From Planctomycetota bacterium (lineage in GTDB: Bacteria > Planctomycetota > UBA1135 > GCA-002686595): a DNA stretch of 64,000 nt. The notes under the pieces are model-generated. The model was not told the DNA's origin and did no database searches. It saw only the letters and a program-made list of their open reading frames with translations. Position numbers and translations under genes: made by a program. This document shows positions 1 to 9,020 of the stretch, one piece after another (positions within the stretch are counted from its first letter, which is position 1; each line of letters opens with the position of its first letter). The stretch lies in NCBI GenBank assembly GCA_016714045.1, contig JADJNY010000002.1, positions 372,001 to 436,000 of the forward strand, in the 5' to 3' direction.

Positions 1-1194
1 CGCTCGGCGCGTCTTCCGACGCAGGCGTTCGTCGTCGGCTCCGACGCGGGCGGCTTCGCGCCGTGGGAGGACGTGCTCGCGGCCGAGTCGCCCGACTCCG
101 CGCTCGCCGAGCTCGAGCCTACGGGCCCGGACGACCTGGCGGGCTGGCTCTTCACGTCGGGCTCGACGGGCCTGCCCAAGGCGTGCGTCCACACGCACGG
201 CGACTTCGCCTACAACACGGAGACGTACGCGCTGCGCGTCGCGGGTTACCGCGAGAGCGACGTGTGCCTCTCCGTGCCGAAGCTCTTCTTCGGTTACGCG
301 ACGGGCACGAACCTCATGTTCCCGTTCCGCGTCGGCGCGACGGTCGTGTTGTTCCCCGGACGCGCGACCGCCGACGAGCTCTTCGACCAGATCGCGCGCC
401 ATCGGCCGACGTTCCTCACCAGCGTGCCGACGATGATCAACAACATGCTGCGCTCGCCGCGCATCGCGGGCGCGGATCTGTCGAGCTTGCGCGTGTGCCT
501 CTCGGCCGGTGAAGCGCTGCCCGCGCGGCTCTACGAAGAATGGAAGGCCCGCACGAACGTCGAGATCCTCGACGGGATCGGCTCGGCCGAGATGTTCCAC
601 ATCTACATCTCGAACTACCCCGGCGACGTGAAGCTCGGCAGCCTCGGCCGCATCGTGCCCGGCTACGAGGCGCAGATCGTCGATCCCGAGGGCCGGCCGG
701 TCGCGGAGGGCGAGCCCGGTCGCCTGCGCATCCGCGGCGGCTCGACGGCGCTCTGCTATTGGGCCGACAAGGAGAAGTCGCGTGAGACGTTCCAGGGCGA
801 GTGGTGCACGACCGCCGACGTCTTCCGCCGCGACGCGCAGGGCTACTACACCTACGAGGGGCGCGACGACGACCTGCTCAAGGTCAGCGGGATCTGGGTC
901 TCGCCGCTCGAGATCGAAAACGTCCTGCTCGCGCACCCCGCGGTGGCCGAGGTGTGCGTGGTGGGGCGCGAGGACGAAGAGCAGCTCGTGAAGCCTTTCG
1001 CGCTCGTCGTGCTCCAGCCCGGCTGGAAGGGCGACGACGCGACGGCGAACGAGCTCAAGGCGCACGTGAAGTCGCGCCTCGCGCCGTACAAGTACCCGCG
1101 CTGGTTCGAGTGGCGCGACGCGCTTCCGAAGAACGACCGGGGCAAGGTCGCGCGCAAGGTACTCAAGGCCGAGCTCGCCTCTCGACCGGGCTGA
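1..1194 (+). CDS. Benzoate-CoA ligase-family adenylate-forming enzyme (5' truncated)
   Basis: The frame is open from base 1, so the N-terminus lies outside the window; the GTG at 73 is an internal valine codon. The product should activate an aryl or other carboxylic acid with ATP and ligate it to CoA in the cytoplasm. The adenylation P-loop TSGSTGLPKACVH lies near residues 50-62. Later come the aryl-CoA-ligase-like segment DGIGSAEMFH, the hinge region GRDDDLLKVSGIWVSP, and the C-terminal catalytic lysine region LPKNDRGKVARK. The GSAEMFHIYISN stretch and overall order resemble benzoate/4-hydroxybenzoate-CoA ligases more than acetyl-CoA synthetases. Substrate is inferred only. A 4HBT thioesterase at 5.0 kb could act on a related CoA ester, but secreted-protein genes on the other strand lie between, so no operon is implied. 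Confidence 0.85.
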   Translation, partial: RSARLPTQAFVVGSDAGGFAPWEDVLAAESPDSALAELEPTGPDDLAGWLFTSGSTGLPKACVHTHGDFAYNTETYALRVAGYRESDVCLSVPKLFFGYATGTNLMFPFRVGATVVLFPGRATADELFDQIARHRPTFLTSVPTMINNMLRSPRIAGADLSSLRVCLSAGEALPARLYEEWKARTNVEILDGIGSAEMFHIYISNYPGDVKLGSLGRIVPGYEAQIVDPEGRPVAEGEPGRLRIRGGSTALCYWADKEKSRETFQGEWCTTADVFRRDAQGYYTYEGRDDDLLKVSGIWVSPLEIENVLLAHPAVAEVCVVGREDEEQLVKPFALVVLQPGWKGDDATANELKAHVKSRLAPYKYPRWFEWRDALPKNDRGKVARKVLKAELASRPG

Positions 1195-1323
1195 TCCGGC
1201 CGCGCGCGGAGCTCGGCGTCGAGACGAGCGCGGTGCGGCGCTCCGGCGGCCGCGTGAAATGCGCGCGGCGCGCCCGGTTGCTGCCGGACGCGCCGCGGTG
1301 GATGGGTCACAACGGGATCGAGC

Positions 1324-2310
1324 TCAGTCGCCGTCCCAGGTGTTGCCGCCGGGGAGCAGGTCGCCCTTGAGCTGCGTGCCCTGGAAGAAGGGGAGTTCGG
1401 CGCCGATCTCGCCCGTGCCGCTCTTCTCGATCAGCACCGCGATCACGACCGGGTCGAGGATGTCCACCGTGGTCGAGTAGGCGACGTTGCCGTCGATCGT
1501 GAAGAAGCCGGCCTCGTTCGACTCCGAACCGCGGATCTCCGTGGGGCTGTCGTTCGTGAAGTTCTGCAGGAACGTCTTGCTGAAGATCCCGTTCACGTTG
1601 AGCAGCGTCGTCTTCTTCCAGCACGAGAACAGGTGCTGGGCCGAGAAGACCTCCTCGTTGTCGTTGAACGCGAGGAAGTCGACGATCGTCGTGAAGTTGC
1701 GGCCGCCGCTCAGCGAGATCAGCACGAGGTCGCTCTGGAACGGCGCGGTCGCCGACTGGCCCATGAAACGGGGGACGATGACCTTGGCCGGGGCCTTCTC
1801 GTACTCGGTGTCGTTCATGTCCAGGATCGTGTCCTGGTCCGACCGGGTCGTCTCGCCTTCCGCCTTCGGCGAGCGGAAGGGAAGCACCTCGACCGAGTAC
1901 TGGTTCGCGAGCGAGCCGTTGACGATCAACAGGTCGCCGGCGAGGTGGTTGAAGGAGATCGGCGCGCCCTGCGCGTTTTCGGCGTAGGCGTACACGAAGC
2001 CCTTCGTCGGCCCGAGGACGGTGATCTGCGCCGAGACGAGCGTCGTGAACGTGTCCCGGATGCCGAGGTTCACGACGCGGTTCGATTCCTGGCACAGCGT
2101 GGCCGTGTCGCCGCTGATGTACCAGAGGTGCACGCGCACGCCGGTCGTCTGGTTCGTGTTCGTGATCGTGAGGATCGTGTCCGTGCCGTTCCCCTGCGTG
2201 AACTCGGGGAAGACGAGCATGCTGCCCGGGTTGCGGCCGTTGGCGTGGACGCCCGTGGCGAGCGCGGCGAGGCCGAGGATGGAGAGCGCGGCGCGAGTGA
2301 AGATGTTCAT
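1324..2310 (-). CDS. Secreted protein of unknown function, paralogue of the upstream gene
   Basis: This 328-residue product starts at the ATG at 2310, preceded by a GAGGAA ribosome site and followed by a clean signal peptide (MNIFTRAALSILGLAALATG, cleavage near ALA-TGVHA). A longer reading from 2355 would bury the signal sequence. The mature part is predicted beta-rich with no catalytic motif I recognise. It aligns along its length with the next gene upstream (ISLSGGRNFTTIVDFLAFND against IALSGGASFTTIARLSAFND; SFNHLAGDLLIVNGS against VYNHFVGIETILNGI). The two lie head to tail on the minus strand about 40 bases apart and probably arose by tandem duplication. Export to periplasm or surface is expected; function unknown. 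Confidence 0.75.
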   Translation of the reverse strand: MNIFTRAALSILGLAALATGVHANGRNPGSMLVFPEFTQGNGTDTILTITNTNQTTGVRVHLWYISGDTATLCQESNRVVNLGIRDTFTTLVSAQITVLGPTKGFVYAYAENAQGAPISFNHLAGDLLIVNGSLANQYSVEVLPFRSPKAEGETTRSDQDTILDMNDTEYEKAPAKVIVPRFMGQSATAPFQSDLVLISLSGGRNFTTIVDFLAFNDNEEVFSAQHLFSCWKKTTLLNVNGIFSKTFLQNFTNDSPTEIRGSESNEAGFFTIDGNVAYSTTVDILDPVVIAVLIEKSGTGEIGAELPFFQGTQLKGDLLPGGNTWDGD

Positions 2311-2351
2311 GGTGTTCCTCGTGTGCTGTGTGGGTGTTCTGCTCGCTTCCA

Positions 2352-3542
2352 TCACTGGTTGTCACCATTGCTCGGGTTCGGTCCGTCCCCGAAGATGCTG
2401 ACCGGCAAGAGGTCGCCGTTCGTCTGGGAGCACAGCTCGAAGGGCAGCGTCGCCGCCGTGCCTCCGTTCGCGCGGTCGATGAGCACCGCGTACAGCGCCG
2501 GATCCTGGATCGTCTCCGGGCCCGTGCTCGACGAGGTCACACCGTCGATCAACAGCCAACCGGCCTGGCGGGCGCCGAGGCCCAGCGGCTCGTTCGGATC
2601 GTCGTCGTTGGGGTCGTCGACGTCGTTGAGCGCCGTGTTCAGCGTGCCCGGGTTCCAGTCACGCAAGGGGCGCTTGTCCCAGCAGAAGAAGCTCTGCGTG
2701 AAGCGCCCGGTGAGCGTGCCCTTGTCGTTGAACGCCGAGAGCCGCGCGATCGTCGTGAAGCTCGCGCCACCGGACAGCGCGATCAGGATCAGCTCGCTGT
2801 CGTAGGGCGGGGCGGTGGTGCCCGGGGGATCCTGGCCGAAGAAGCGCGGGATCACGATCTGCGCGGGAGCCTCCTCGTACTCGGGGAGCGTCGCACCCGG
2901 ACCGTTCAGGTCGCGGATCCCGTCGTTGTCGTCGTCGTTCAAGGCGAGCTCGTTCCCGATGCCCTTGAACGAAACGGCGTTGATCGAATAGTCGAAGTTC
3001 TCGATCCCGTTCAGGATCGTCTCGATGCCGACGAAGTGGTTGTAGACGATCGGCGTGCCCAATGGGCCGCCGGTCGTGCGGGCGTACGCATACGCGTAGC
3101 CCTCCATGTCGTCGGGGATCACGAAGCGGCTGAGCCACGTCACGGAGTCGCACGGGGTCAGCGTGAGCACCGCGTTGCGCTCGAGGCACGTGTTCTTGTT
3201 GATGTAGAACACCTCGATCGAGACGTTGCCGCCGACGCCGTTGCAGCAGCCGTCCGAGATCGTGAAGAGCGTGCGCTCGCCCGGACGGTTGTCCAGTTGG
3301 GGGAACAGGAGCAAGCTCCCGCACTCGTTCCTGTTCCGCGGCACGCACGGCGTGGGGCCCGGCCCCAGCGTTCGCCCGGTCGTGCCGAGACTCGCCTGGT
3401 TCGCGCCAGGCGCGCGACCGACGGCGTCGGCTTGGAATCCCTGGAACGGAGCCGCGGCAGACGCGGCGACGAGACTCGAGAGCAAGCTGCTCGAGGACAC
3501 GACGCCCAGCGCACGGATCCACGCAGTTCTTGTTGCAACCAT
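2352..3542 (-). CDS. Secreted protein of unknown function, tandem paralogue
   Basis: The product has 396 residues. The ATG at 3542 is preceded by GAGGAG and followed by a hydrophobic, Ser/Ala-rich signal peptide ending near SAAAP. Residues around 180-200 carry an Asp/Asn-rich stretch (LNDDDNDGIRDLNG) like an EF-hand/dockerin-type calcium loop, and a second acidic patch (DVDDPNDDDPNE) lies nearer the C-terminus. The core is paralogous to the downstream protein. An extra cysteine-rich segment near the N-terminus (PCVPRNRNECG, DGCCNG) is absent from the paralogue. The C-terminus has no PEP-CTERM or type IX sorting signal. Function unknown; a calcium-stabilised exoprotein is a guess from the acidic loop. 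Confidence 0.75.
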   Translation of the reverse strand: MVATRTAWIRALGVVSSSSLLSSLVAASAAAPFQGFQADAVGRAPGANQASLGTTGRTLGPGPTPCVPRNRNECGSLLLFPQLDNRPGERTLFTISDGCCNGVGGNVSIEVFYINKNTCLERNAVLTLTPCDSVTWLSRFVIPDDMEGYAYAYARTTGGPLGTPIVYNHFVGIETILNGIENFDYSINAVSFKGIGNELALNDDDNDGIRDLNGPGATLPEYEEAPAQIVIPRFFGQDPPGTTAPPYDSELILIALSGGASFTTIARLSAFNDKGTLTGRFTQSFFCWDKRPLRDWNPGTLNTALNDVDDPNDDDPNEPLGLGARQAGWLLIDGVTSSSTGPETIQDPALYAVLIDRANGGTAATLPFELCSQTNGDLLPVSIFGDGPNPSNGDNQ

Positions 3543-4169
3543 CCCTGAAGCACTCCTCGTAGACGAGCCCGCGAGATGCGCAGCGGAACTCTGCCCGGGG
3601 CGTTTTCACCCTGGGTTCCGGGAAAGGCGGCCTTCGAATCCCGCACCGTCGTGCGTCGTGCACGACGGCGTGCGCGGGCTGGAGTGGCGAGCTCTCCCGA
3701 AGCGAATCCGCTGCGAACGTCCCTCTGCAGCTCGAGATGCAAACCTTGTTGTCTGTCGGGACGTCACCACCGCGACGGGGGTGACCGCGGCGGACTCTAG
3801 CCACGTCGAAAGTGGCGAGCAAGCAGCCGCGAGCGCCGTTCCTCACGCAGTTGCATCGCTCGAAGCGCACGTCGGAGTGCGTGCGAGATCGAGTTCGCTT
3901 CTGCACGGCGATTGCACTTTCGCGAGTGTCGTGAATGACACATCGCCGTCACGCCACTTCTCACGAATCTGCAATCACAGTCCGCGCGCGATGCCGAATG
4001 GGCATTGCTGAAACAGCGCGTGGAATCGAGTGGGGGAGCGCGCCACACACCTTTTTTCGAGTCGGTGCTCGCCACGTCGGATTTCGAAGCGGGCGGCGAC
4101 TGGGCTCGAACTCGAAGCCGCGCCGGGAGCTCGTTCCCGCGCGGCCGTGCACCTGCCACGATGGGGCCG
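3543..4169. other. Intergenic region between divergent genes (627 bp)
   Basis: This stretch separates the minus-strand secreted-protein pair from the plus-strand creatininase gene. Open frames here have no protein-like composition. The part around 3880-4010 is noticeably less GC-rich than its surroundings, which would suit promoters firing in both directions, but I see no convincing -35/-10 pair, repeat or RNA gene. Confidence 0.4.
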
Positions 4170-4937
4170 ATGACCGACCTCGCGAAGCTCACCTCGCCCG
4201 AAGCCGCGGCCTGCTTCCAGGCGCGCTCGATCGTGCTCTTCCCGATCGGGAGCACGGAGCCGCACGGCCCGCACCTCCCGCTCGACACGGACGTCACGAT
4301 CGCCCTCGCCCAAGCGCGGCGCGCGGCGGAGCTCCTGCACGAGCACGGCGTGCCCGCCTTCGTCGTGCCGCCGATCGCGTACGGGGTCACGAACTACACC
4401 GAGGGCTTCCCCGGTCGCGTGTCGCTGCGGCCCGGGACGCTGTGGGCGCTCGTCGAGGACGTCCTCCGCGCGCTCGAGCAGGAGGGCGTGCGCCAGATCG
4501 TGCTCGTGAACGGCCACCTCGAGCCCGCGCACGTCGAGGTCCTGCGCGGCGTCGTGCTCGACCACGCCGTGCGCTCGGTGCACCGAGCGGAGGCCGTGCT
4601 TGCCGACGTGACGCGGCGCAAGAACGCGGCGCGCCTGGGCACCGAGTTCCAGAGCGGTGACTGCCACGCGGGGAGCTACGAGACGAGCCTCGTGCAGCAC
4701 GCCGACCCCGGCGCGGTGCGGGAGGACGCGCGGCGCGGCCTCGCGCCCGTGAAGATCGATCTGATCGCGAAGATGAAGGTCGGCATCACGACCTTCGCCG
4801 CCGCGGGCGCGAGCCAGGCCTACTGCGGCGACCCGCGCGCCGCGAGCGCGGAGGCCGGACGCGCGCTCACCGAGGAACTGGCGCGGATCGTCGTCGACCT
4901 CGCGCGCGAGCGCTGGCCCGACTTGTTCGCGGGCTGA
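4170..4937 (+). CDS. Creatininase-family amidohydrolase
   Basis: The 255-residue protein is typical in length for the creatininase/MftE/FAPy-deformylase fold, whose members are di-metal cytoplasmic amidohydrolases. The first metal-binding block is seen as GSTEPHGPHLPLDTD at residues 27-41 (E30, H32 and D41 match the family ligands). A second block is VNGHLEP near residue 113, and a later conserved Glu sits in CHAGSYETS. The canonical NGHGGN motif is altered to NGHLEP, so the exact reaction is uncertain. I chose the ATG at 4170; another ATG at 4161 would add three residues. Its frame extends further upstream but that part reads as low-complexity non-coding sequence. It is followed at 90 bases by the thioesterase. 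Confidence 0.85.
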   Translation: MTDLAKLTSPEAAACFQARSIVLFPIGSTEPHGPHLPLDTDVTIALAQARRAAELLHEHGVPAFVVPPIAYGVTNYTEGFPGRVSLRPGTLWALVEDVLRALEQEGVRQIVLVNGHLEPAHVEVLRGVVLDHAVRSVHRAEAVLADVTRRKNAARLGTEFQSGDCHAGSYETSLVQHADPGAVREDARRGLAPVKIDLIAKMKVGITTFAAAGASQAYCGDPRAASAEAGRALTEELARIVVDLARERWPDLFAG

Positions 4938-5028
4938 CGGTGCCCGCGTGCGCGGGCCCGATCTGTTCGAGGGCGGACGGAGCCCGCTTGGAGGAAGGCC
5001 GCGCGCGCGTCACGCTGTGTGGCACGTC

Positions 5029-5451
5029 ATGAGTGCCTTCACGACCCGGATCCAGGTCCGCTTCGGCCACGTCGATCCCGCGGGCATCGCGTACTTCCCG
5101 CGCATCTACGACTACCTCCACGACGTGTTCGAGGAGCTGTGGGAGCAGCACGTCGGCGAGCGCTACTACCAGATCCTCTGCGAGCAGAAGCTCGGGTTTC
5201 CGCTCGTGCACAGCGAGGTCGACTTCCGTCACCCGTTGCGCTTCGGTGATCGCCCGACCGTGCGCGTGACCTGCTTTCGCCTCGGCACGAGCTCGCTCGG
5301 GCTGCGCTACGTGTTCGAGCTCGACGGCGCCGTGTGCGTCGACGCGCGCCAGACGACCGCGTGCATCGAGCTCGACACGATGAAGAGCCGCCCGATGCCC
5401 GACGCGTGGCGCAAGCGCTTCGAGGCGATCCGCGAGGACCTGCCCGCGTGA
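5029..5451 (+). CDS. 4-hydroxybenzoyl-CoA thioesterase-like hotdog protein
   Basis: A 140-residue single hotdog-fold protein. The 4HBT active-site block is clear: FGHVDPAGIAYFPRIYDYLH, with D16 at the position of the catalytic aspartate of the Pseudomonas 4-hydroxybenzoyl-CoA thioesterase. Such enzymes hydrolyse aryl- or acyl-CoA to free acid and CoA in the cytoplasm, usually as tetramers. The stop codon overlaps the GTG start of the DinB gene (GTGA), so the two are translationally coupled. A benzoate-CoA-ligase-type gene 4 kb upstream makes an aromatic acyl-CoA a reasonable but untested substrate. Confidence 0.87.
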   Translation: MSAFTTRIQVRFGHVDPAGIAYFPRIYDYLHDVFEELWEQHVGERYYQILCEQKLGFPLVHSEVDFRHPLRFGDRPTVRVTCFRLGTSSLGLRYVFELDGAVCVDARQTTACIELDTMKSRPMPDAWRKRFEAIREDLPA

Positions 5452-5984
5452 CGAACTTCGACCTTCGCGAGGCGCGCGCGGTGCTCGAGCGCACGCCCGG
5501 GCAGCTCACGATCCTGCTCGACGGCCTCGCCCCGGCGTGGTTCGAGCGCGACGAGGGCCCGGGCACGTGGACGGTGCGCACGGTGCTCGCGCACTTGGTC
5601 CACGGCGAGCAGACGGACTGGCTCCCGCGCGTCGAGCGCATCCTGCGCGACGGCGAGCGCGTCCCGTTCGATCCGTTCGTGCGCGAGGCCGAGATCGCGG
5701 GCACGCCGAGCGAGCTCCTCGCGCTGTTCCGCGCCGAGCGCGCAGCGAGCCTCGCGCGCCTCGACGCGCTCGCGCTCCGCCCCGCGGACCTCGACCGGCG
5801 CGGCGTGCACCCGAAGTTCGGCCCGGTGACGCTGCGCGAGCTGCTCTCGACCTGGGTCGTGCACGACCTCGGCCACGTCGCGCAGATCGCGCGCCTGATG
5901 GCGAAGCGCTACGAGCGCGACGTCGGGCCGTGGAGCGCCTTCCTCCCCGTCCTCACCGACCGGAAAAGCGGTCCGGCGAGCTGA
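5448..5984 (+). CDS. DinB-family protein
   Basis: The 178-residue product starts at the GTG at 5448 that overlaps the thioesterase stop as GTGA; the frame also runs upstream, but only as a shadow of the thioesterase. It fits the four-helix DinB/YfiT-like fold of metal-binding putative thiol-dependent transferases or hydrolases. The metal-binding histidines are seen in LAHLVHGEQTDW in the first half and in VVHDLGHVAQIARLM near the C-terminus, giving the usual three-His pattern. The reaction and substrate are unknown; many members are annotated only as damage-inducible by analogy to Bacillus DinB. Confidence 0.85.
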   Translation: MTNFDLREARAVLERTPGQLTILLDGLAPAWFERDEGPGTWTVRTVLAHLVHGEQTDWLPRVERILRDGERVPFDPFVREAEIAGTPSELLALFRAERAASLARLDALALRPADLDRRGVHPKFGPVTLRELLSTWVVHDLGHVAQIARLMAKRYERDVGPWSAFLPVLTDRKSGPAS

Positions 5985-6078
5985 GCGAGCACGGTGCGTG
6001 CTCCGTCGCGCGCCCCGCGTCGAACGCCTATGCTGGGGCGAAACCGCCGCGGAGCCCCCCCCTTTGCGAATCACCCAG

Positions 6079-6936
6079 ATGCACGGCCGCTACCGGCCGA
6101 TCTTCAGCTTCGAGTTCTTTCCGCCGAAGACCGACGACGGCGCGCGCCACTTGATGACCGCGGTCGCGGACCTCAAATCCGCGTGGAGCCCCGACTTCGT
6201 CTCCGTGACCTACGGCGCCGGCGGCAGCACGCGCGACCGCACGATCGAGGTCGTCGGGCGCATCCAAAAAGAACTCAACATCACGACCATGGCGCACCTC
6301 ACGTGCGTCGGCTCGACGCGCGCCGAGATCGGCGAGACCGTCGACCGCCTGCGCGCGAGCGGCATCGAGAACATCCTCGCGCTGCGCGGCGACGCGCCGA
6401 AGGAAGCCGGGGCGACGTTCCAGACCTCGACCGGTGGCTTCGCGCACGCGAGCGAGCTCGTCGGCTACTTGAAGAGCCGCGCGGACGTCGACATCGGCGC
6501 CGCGTGCTACCCCGAGACGCACGTCGAGTCGAAGAACGCCGAGGACGACCTGAAGTGGACGCGCCACAAGGTCGAGCAGGGCGTGCAGTTCCTGATCACG
6601 CAGCTCTTCTTCGACAACGAGTGCTACTGGGCGTTCGTCGACCGCGCGCGGCGCGCGGGCATCCAGGTGCCGATCGTACCGGGCATCATGCCGATCACGA
6701 ACGTGGCGCAGGTCGAGCGCTTCACGCAGATGTGCGGCGCGTCGATCCCGCGCGAGCTCTCCGAGCGCCTGCAGCGCGTCAAGGACGACCCCGCGCTCGT
6801 GATGGCGACGGGGATCGAGCACGCGATCCGTCAGTGCCGCAAGCTCCTCGAAGGCGGCGCGCCGGGCCTGCACTTCTACACGCTGAACAAGAGCCACGCG
6901 ACGCGCTGCATCCTCGCGGCGGTGCGGCGCGACTGA
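6079..6936 (+). CDS. metF: Methylenetetrahydrofolate reductase
   Basis: This 285-residue FAD enzyme reduces 5,10-methylene-THF to 5-methyl-THF, the methyl donor for methionine synthesis. The family blocks are present in order: SFEFFPPKT near residue 10, VTYGAGGSTRDRT, MAHLTCVGSTR, ILALRGDAPKE, GAACYPETH, QLFFDNECYW and PIVPGIMPITN. The length matches bacterial MetF without the eukaryotic regulatory domain. The ATG at 6079 is preferred because family homology begins there; a TTG at 6064 is possible. No met operon partner or SAM riboswitch is visible in the short upstream gap, and the adjacent genes are functionally unrelated. Confidence 0.95.
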   Translation: MHGRYRPIFSFEFFPPKTDDGARHLMTAVADLKSAWSPDFVSVTYGAGGSTRDRTIEVVGRIQKELNITTMAHLTCVGSTRAEIGETVDRLRASGIENILALRGDAPKEAGATFQTSTGGFAHASELVGYLKSRADVDIGAACYPETHVESKNAEDDLKWTRHKVEQGVQFLITQLFFDNECYWAFVDRARRAGIQVPIVPGIMPITNVAQVERFTQMCGASIPRELSERLQRVKDDPALVMATGIEHAIRQCRKLLEGGAPGLHFYTLNKSHATRCILAAVRRD

Positions 6937-7064
6937 GCGGAGCGCGGCCCACGGCAGCACGCCGGGCCTCCGAACGCGGGCACGGAGCTCCCGGGAGCCC
7001 GGGGGGCGCCGGAGCCCTCGGGAGCCTCGAGCCCAACACGACGAACCCGACGCAGGACGGCGAG

Positions 7065-7805
7065 ATGCAAATCACCACGCGCGAACTCGAGCTCACGGTC
7101 GACGGGCATCCGATGCGCGTGCGCATCGCCGAGCCGCGGGGGAGCGCGCGCTTCCCCGGGATCCTGCTCGATTCGGAGATCTTCCAGCTCACCGGGCCGA
7201 TCCGTCGCTCGATGGAGCGCCTCGCAGGGCACGGCTTCGTCGTCGCGGCGCCGGAGATCTTCCACCGCGTCGAGCCGCCGGGTGCCGTGATCGCGTACGA
7301 CGACGCGGGGCGCGAGCGCGGGCTCGCCGACGCGCGGCGCACGTCGGTCGCCGAGTACGACCGCGACCGCGACGCGGTGCTCGACTGGCTCGAGCGCGAC
7401 GCGCGCGTCGTTCCGGGAGCGCTCGGCGCGATGGGCTTCTGCATCGGCGGCCACCTCGCGCTGCGCGCCGCGCTCGACCCGCGCGTGCGCGCGACGGTCG
7501 CGTGCTATCCGACGGGCGTGCACGACGGGAAGCTCGGCAGCGACGCGGACGCGGGCACGCTCGCGCGCCTTTCGACGCTGCGCGGGCGCGTGCTCGTCGT
7601 GTTCGGCGCGCAGGACCCGCACGTGCCGCTCGCGGGGCGCGACGTCGTCCGCGCGGCGCTCGCGCCGCTGGGCGAGCGCGCGCTCGTCCGCGAGTACGAC
7701 GGCGAGCACGCCTACATGCGCGACGAAGGCCCGCGCTACGATCCGGCTGCATCGGACGTGACGTGGGCCGAGGCGATCGAGTTCTTCCACCGGAGCTTCG
7801 CATGA
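7065..7805 (+). CDS. Dienelactone hydrolase-family alpha/beta hydrolase
   Basis: A 246-residue cytoplasmic hydrolase. The catalytic triad is visible: nucleophile Cys126 in the elbow GFCIGGH, Asp184 in GAQDPHVPL and His215 in GEHAYM. Cysteine in place of serine at the elbow is the hallmark of dienelactone hydrolases (carboxymethylenebutenolidases), which open dienelactone to maleylacetate in chlorocatechol breakdown. Glu38 in DSEIFQLTG corresponds to the glutamate that activates the cysteine in this family. Many genomic members act on other esters, and no other chlorocatechol gene is present here, so the substrate stays open. Confidence 0.88.
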   Translation: MQITTRELELTVDGHPMRVRIAEPRGSARFPGILLDSEIFQLTGPIRRSMERLAGHGFVVAAPEIFHRVEPPGAVIAYDDAGRERGLADARRTSVAEYDRDRDAVLDWLERDARVVPGALGAMGFCIGGHLALRAALDPRVRATVACYPTGVHDGKLGSDADAGTLARLSTLRGRVLVVFGAQDPHVPLAGRDVVRAALAPLGERALVREYDGEHAYMRDEGPRYDPAASDVTWAEAIEFFHRSFA

Positions 7806-7875
7806 CGCCGTTCTCGTGGAGCGCACCCTCTGGGCGCGCCTCGACGCGCGCGACCCCGCCGCGGAGACACCAGCG

Positions 7876-8226
7876 ATGACGACGTCCTCCCTCCCCTCGT
7901 GGATCGCGCGCCTTGCGCGCGTGGCAGGCCTCGTGCTGCTCGTGACCGCGGTGGGCCCGCGGATCGAGGGCACGGGCGGAGGAGTGACGACGTCGAGCCA
8001 CTGGTCGCTCGGCTGGCCGAAGTCGCCGCTCGTCGTCGTGCACGAAACGAGCACGCAGGAGCGCGGCGCCGCGGGCACCACGTCCGTCGTCGAATCCCGC
8101 TCGATCGAGTTCGGGTTCCTCTCGTGGTCGATGGCGTCGCTCGTCGCCGGCGTCGTGCTCCTCGCGCTCTCGCGCTCGCTGCGGCGCGAGGCCGAGCGCG
8201 CTTCGAAGCCCGCGGACGCCGGCTGA
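7876..8226 (+). CDS. Small two-helix membrane protein of unknown function
   Basis: A 116-residue protein. The ATG at 7876 has a GGAG ribosome site nine bases upstream; the frame could be read from a GTG at 7816 but that has no support. Hydrophobic helices lie near residues 12-27 (VAGLVLLVTAVGPR) and 83-98 (WSMASLVAGVVLLALS), separated by an extracytoplasmic loop of about 55 residues, and the C-terminus is short and basic. It follows the dienelactone hydrolase by 70 bases and is convergent with the next gene. I do not recognise the family. Confidence 0.6.
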   Translation: MTTSSLPSWIARLARVAGLVLLVTAVGPRIEGTGGGVTTSSHWSLGWPKSPLVVVHETSTQERGAAGTTSVVESRSIEFGFLSWSMASLVAGVVLLALSRSLRREAERASKPADAG

Positions 8227-8241
8227 TCCGCCTCGAATGCG

Positions 8242-8757
8242 TCAGGCGGGGAGGACGTCTTCGCCCAGACGCTTCCCCAGGTCCTTCAGCACGGTGTCGA
8301 TCGTGCGCGTGTACCCGAACACGTAGTGCGCGAGGACGCGGAAGAGCGCGTTCTTGATCTCGCCGTCCTCGGTGATCGCGACGCGCGTGCCGTGCTTCTC
8401 GCGCGACAGCACGTACGTCCAGCGCCCCGCGAACGGCAGCGACGCGTCCGCGATCACGGTCACGAGGCGGTGCGGCGCGCCCGACGCGTCGACGACGTAC
8501 GGGATCTTCCCGAACTTCGAGTCCTCGGCCCACACGGGCTTCCCGTCGCGATCGGGGCGGCGCTCGATCTTCTTCATGCCGCTGCGCCATGCCGGATACG
8601 CGGCGAAGTCGGTGAGGACGCGCCACACGTCCTCGGGCGCCTTCTGCACGACAACGTGGCGCGTCACGGTGTGCTTGCGCGGCACGAACGGCCCCGCGAC
8701 GACGACGAGGAGCACGAGCGCGACGACGACGGCGTGCGCGATCAGGAGCCAGTGCAT
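8242..8757 (-). CDS. Membrane-anchored SRPBCC (START-like) protein
   Basis: This 171-residue product begins with a transmembrane or uncleaved signal helix (LIAHAVVVALVLLVVVAGPF, residues 5-24). It continues as a polyketide-cyclase/SRPBCC-type lipid-binding fold: a beta strand and helix around APEDVWRVLTDFAAYPAWRS, then the beta sheet, then a long C-terminal helix. SRPBCC proteins bind hydrophobic ligands in a deep cavity; membrane tethering suggests a lipid-related role, but no ligand can be named. The stop is 15 bases from the stop of the convergent small membrane protein gene. Confidence 0.8.
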   Translation of the reverse strand: MHWLLIAHAVVVALVLLVVVAGPFVPRKHTVTRHVVVQKAPEDVWRVLTDFAAYPAWRSGMKKIERRPDRDGKPVWAEDSKFGKIPYVVDASGAPHRLVTVIADASLPFAGRWTYVLSREKHGTRVAITEDGEIKNALFRVLAHYVFGYTRTIDTVLKDLGKRLGEDVLPA

Positions 8758-9020
8758 GCGATGCGGGTGTGGGGGGAAGCGAAGACGAGTGCGTGCGAGC
8801 GGATTCGCGAGCGGGGAATCCTACGCGACGACGACGCGCGGAGGACTCCGTCGGCGAATGCCAATCGCCGAAGTGCGTGCCTCGGAGCGCGCTCAAGAGC
8901 CGTGCGAGTCGCGTTCGAGCGACGGCGAGCGGAGGAACTCCCCACTCTCGGTCCCGGCGCCGAGGGGCGTGCGTTCTCCACGGATTGACGGACTCGGCGG
9001 GCACGAGCAGACTCGGGTGC

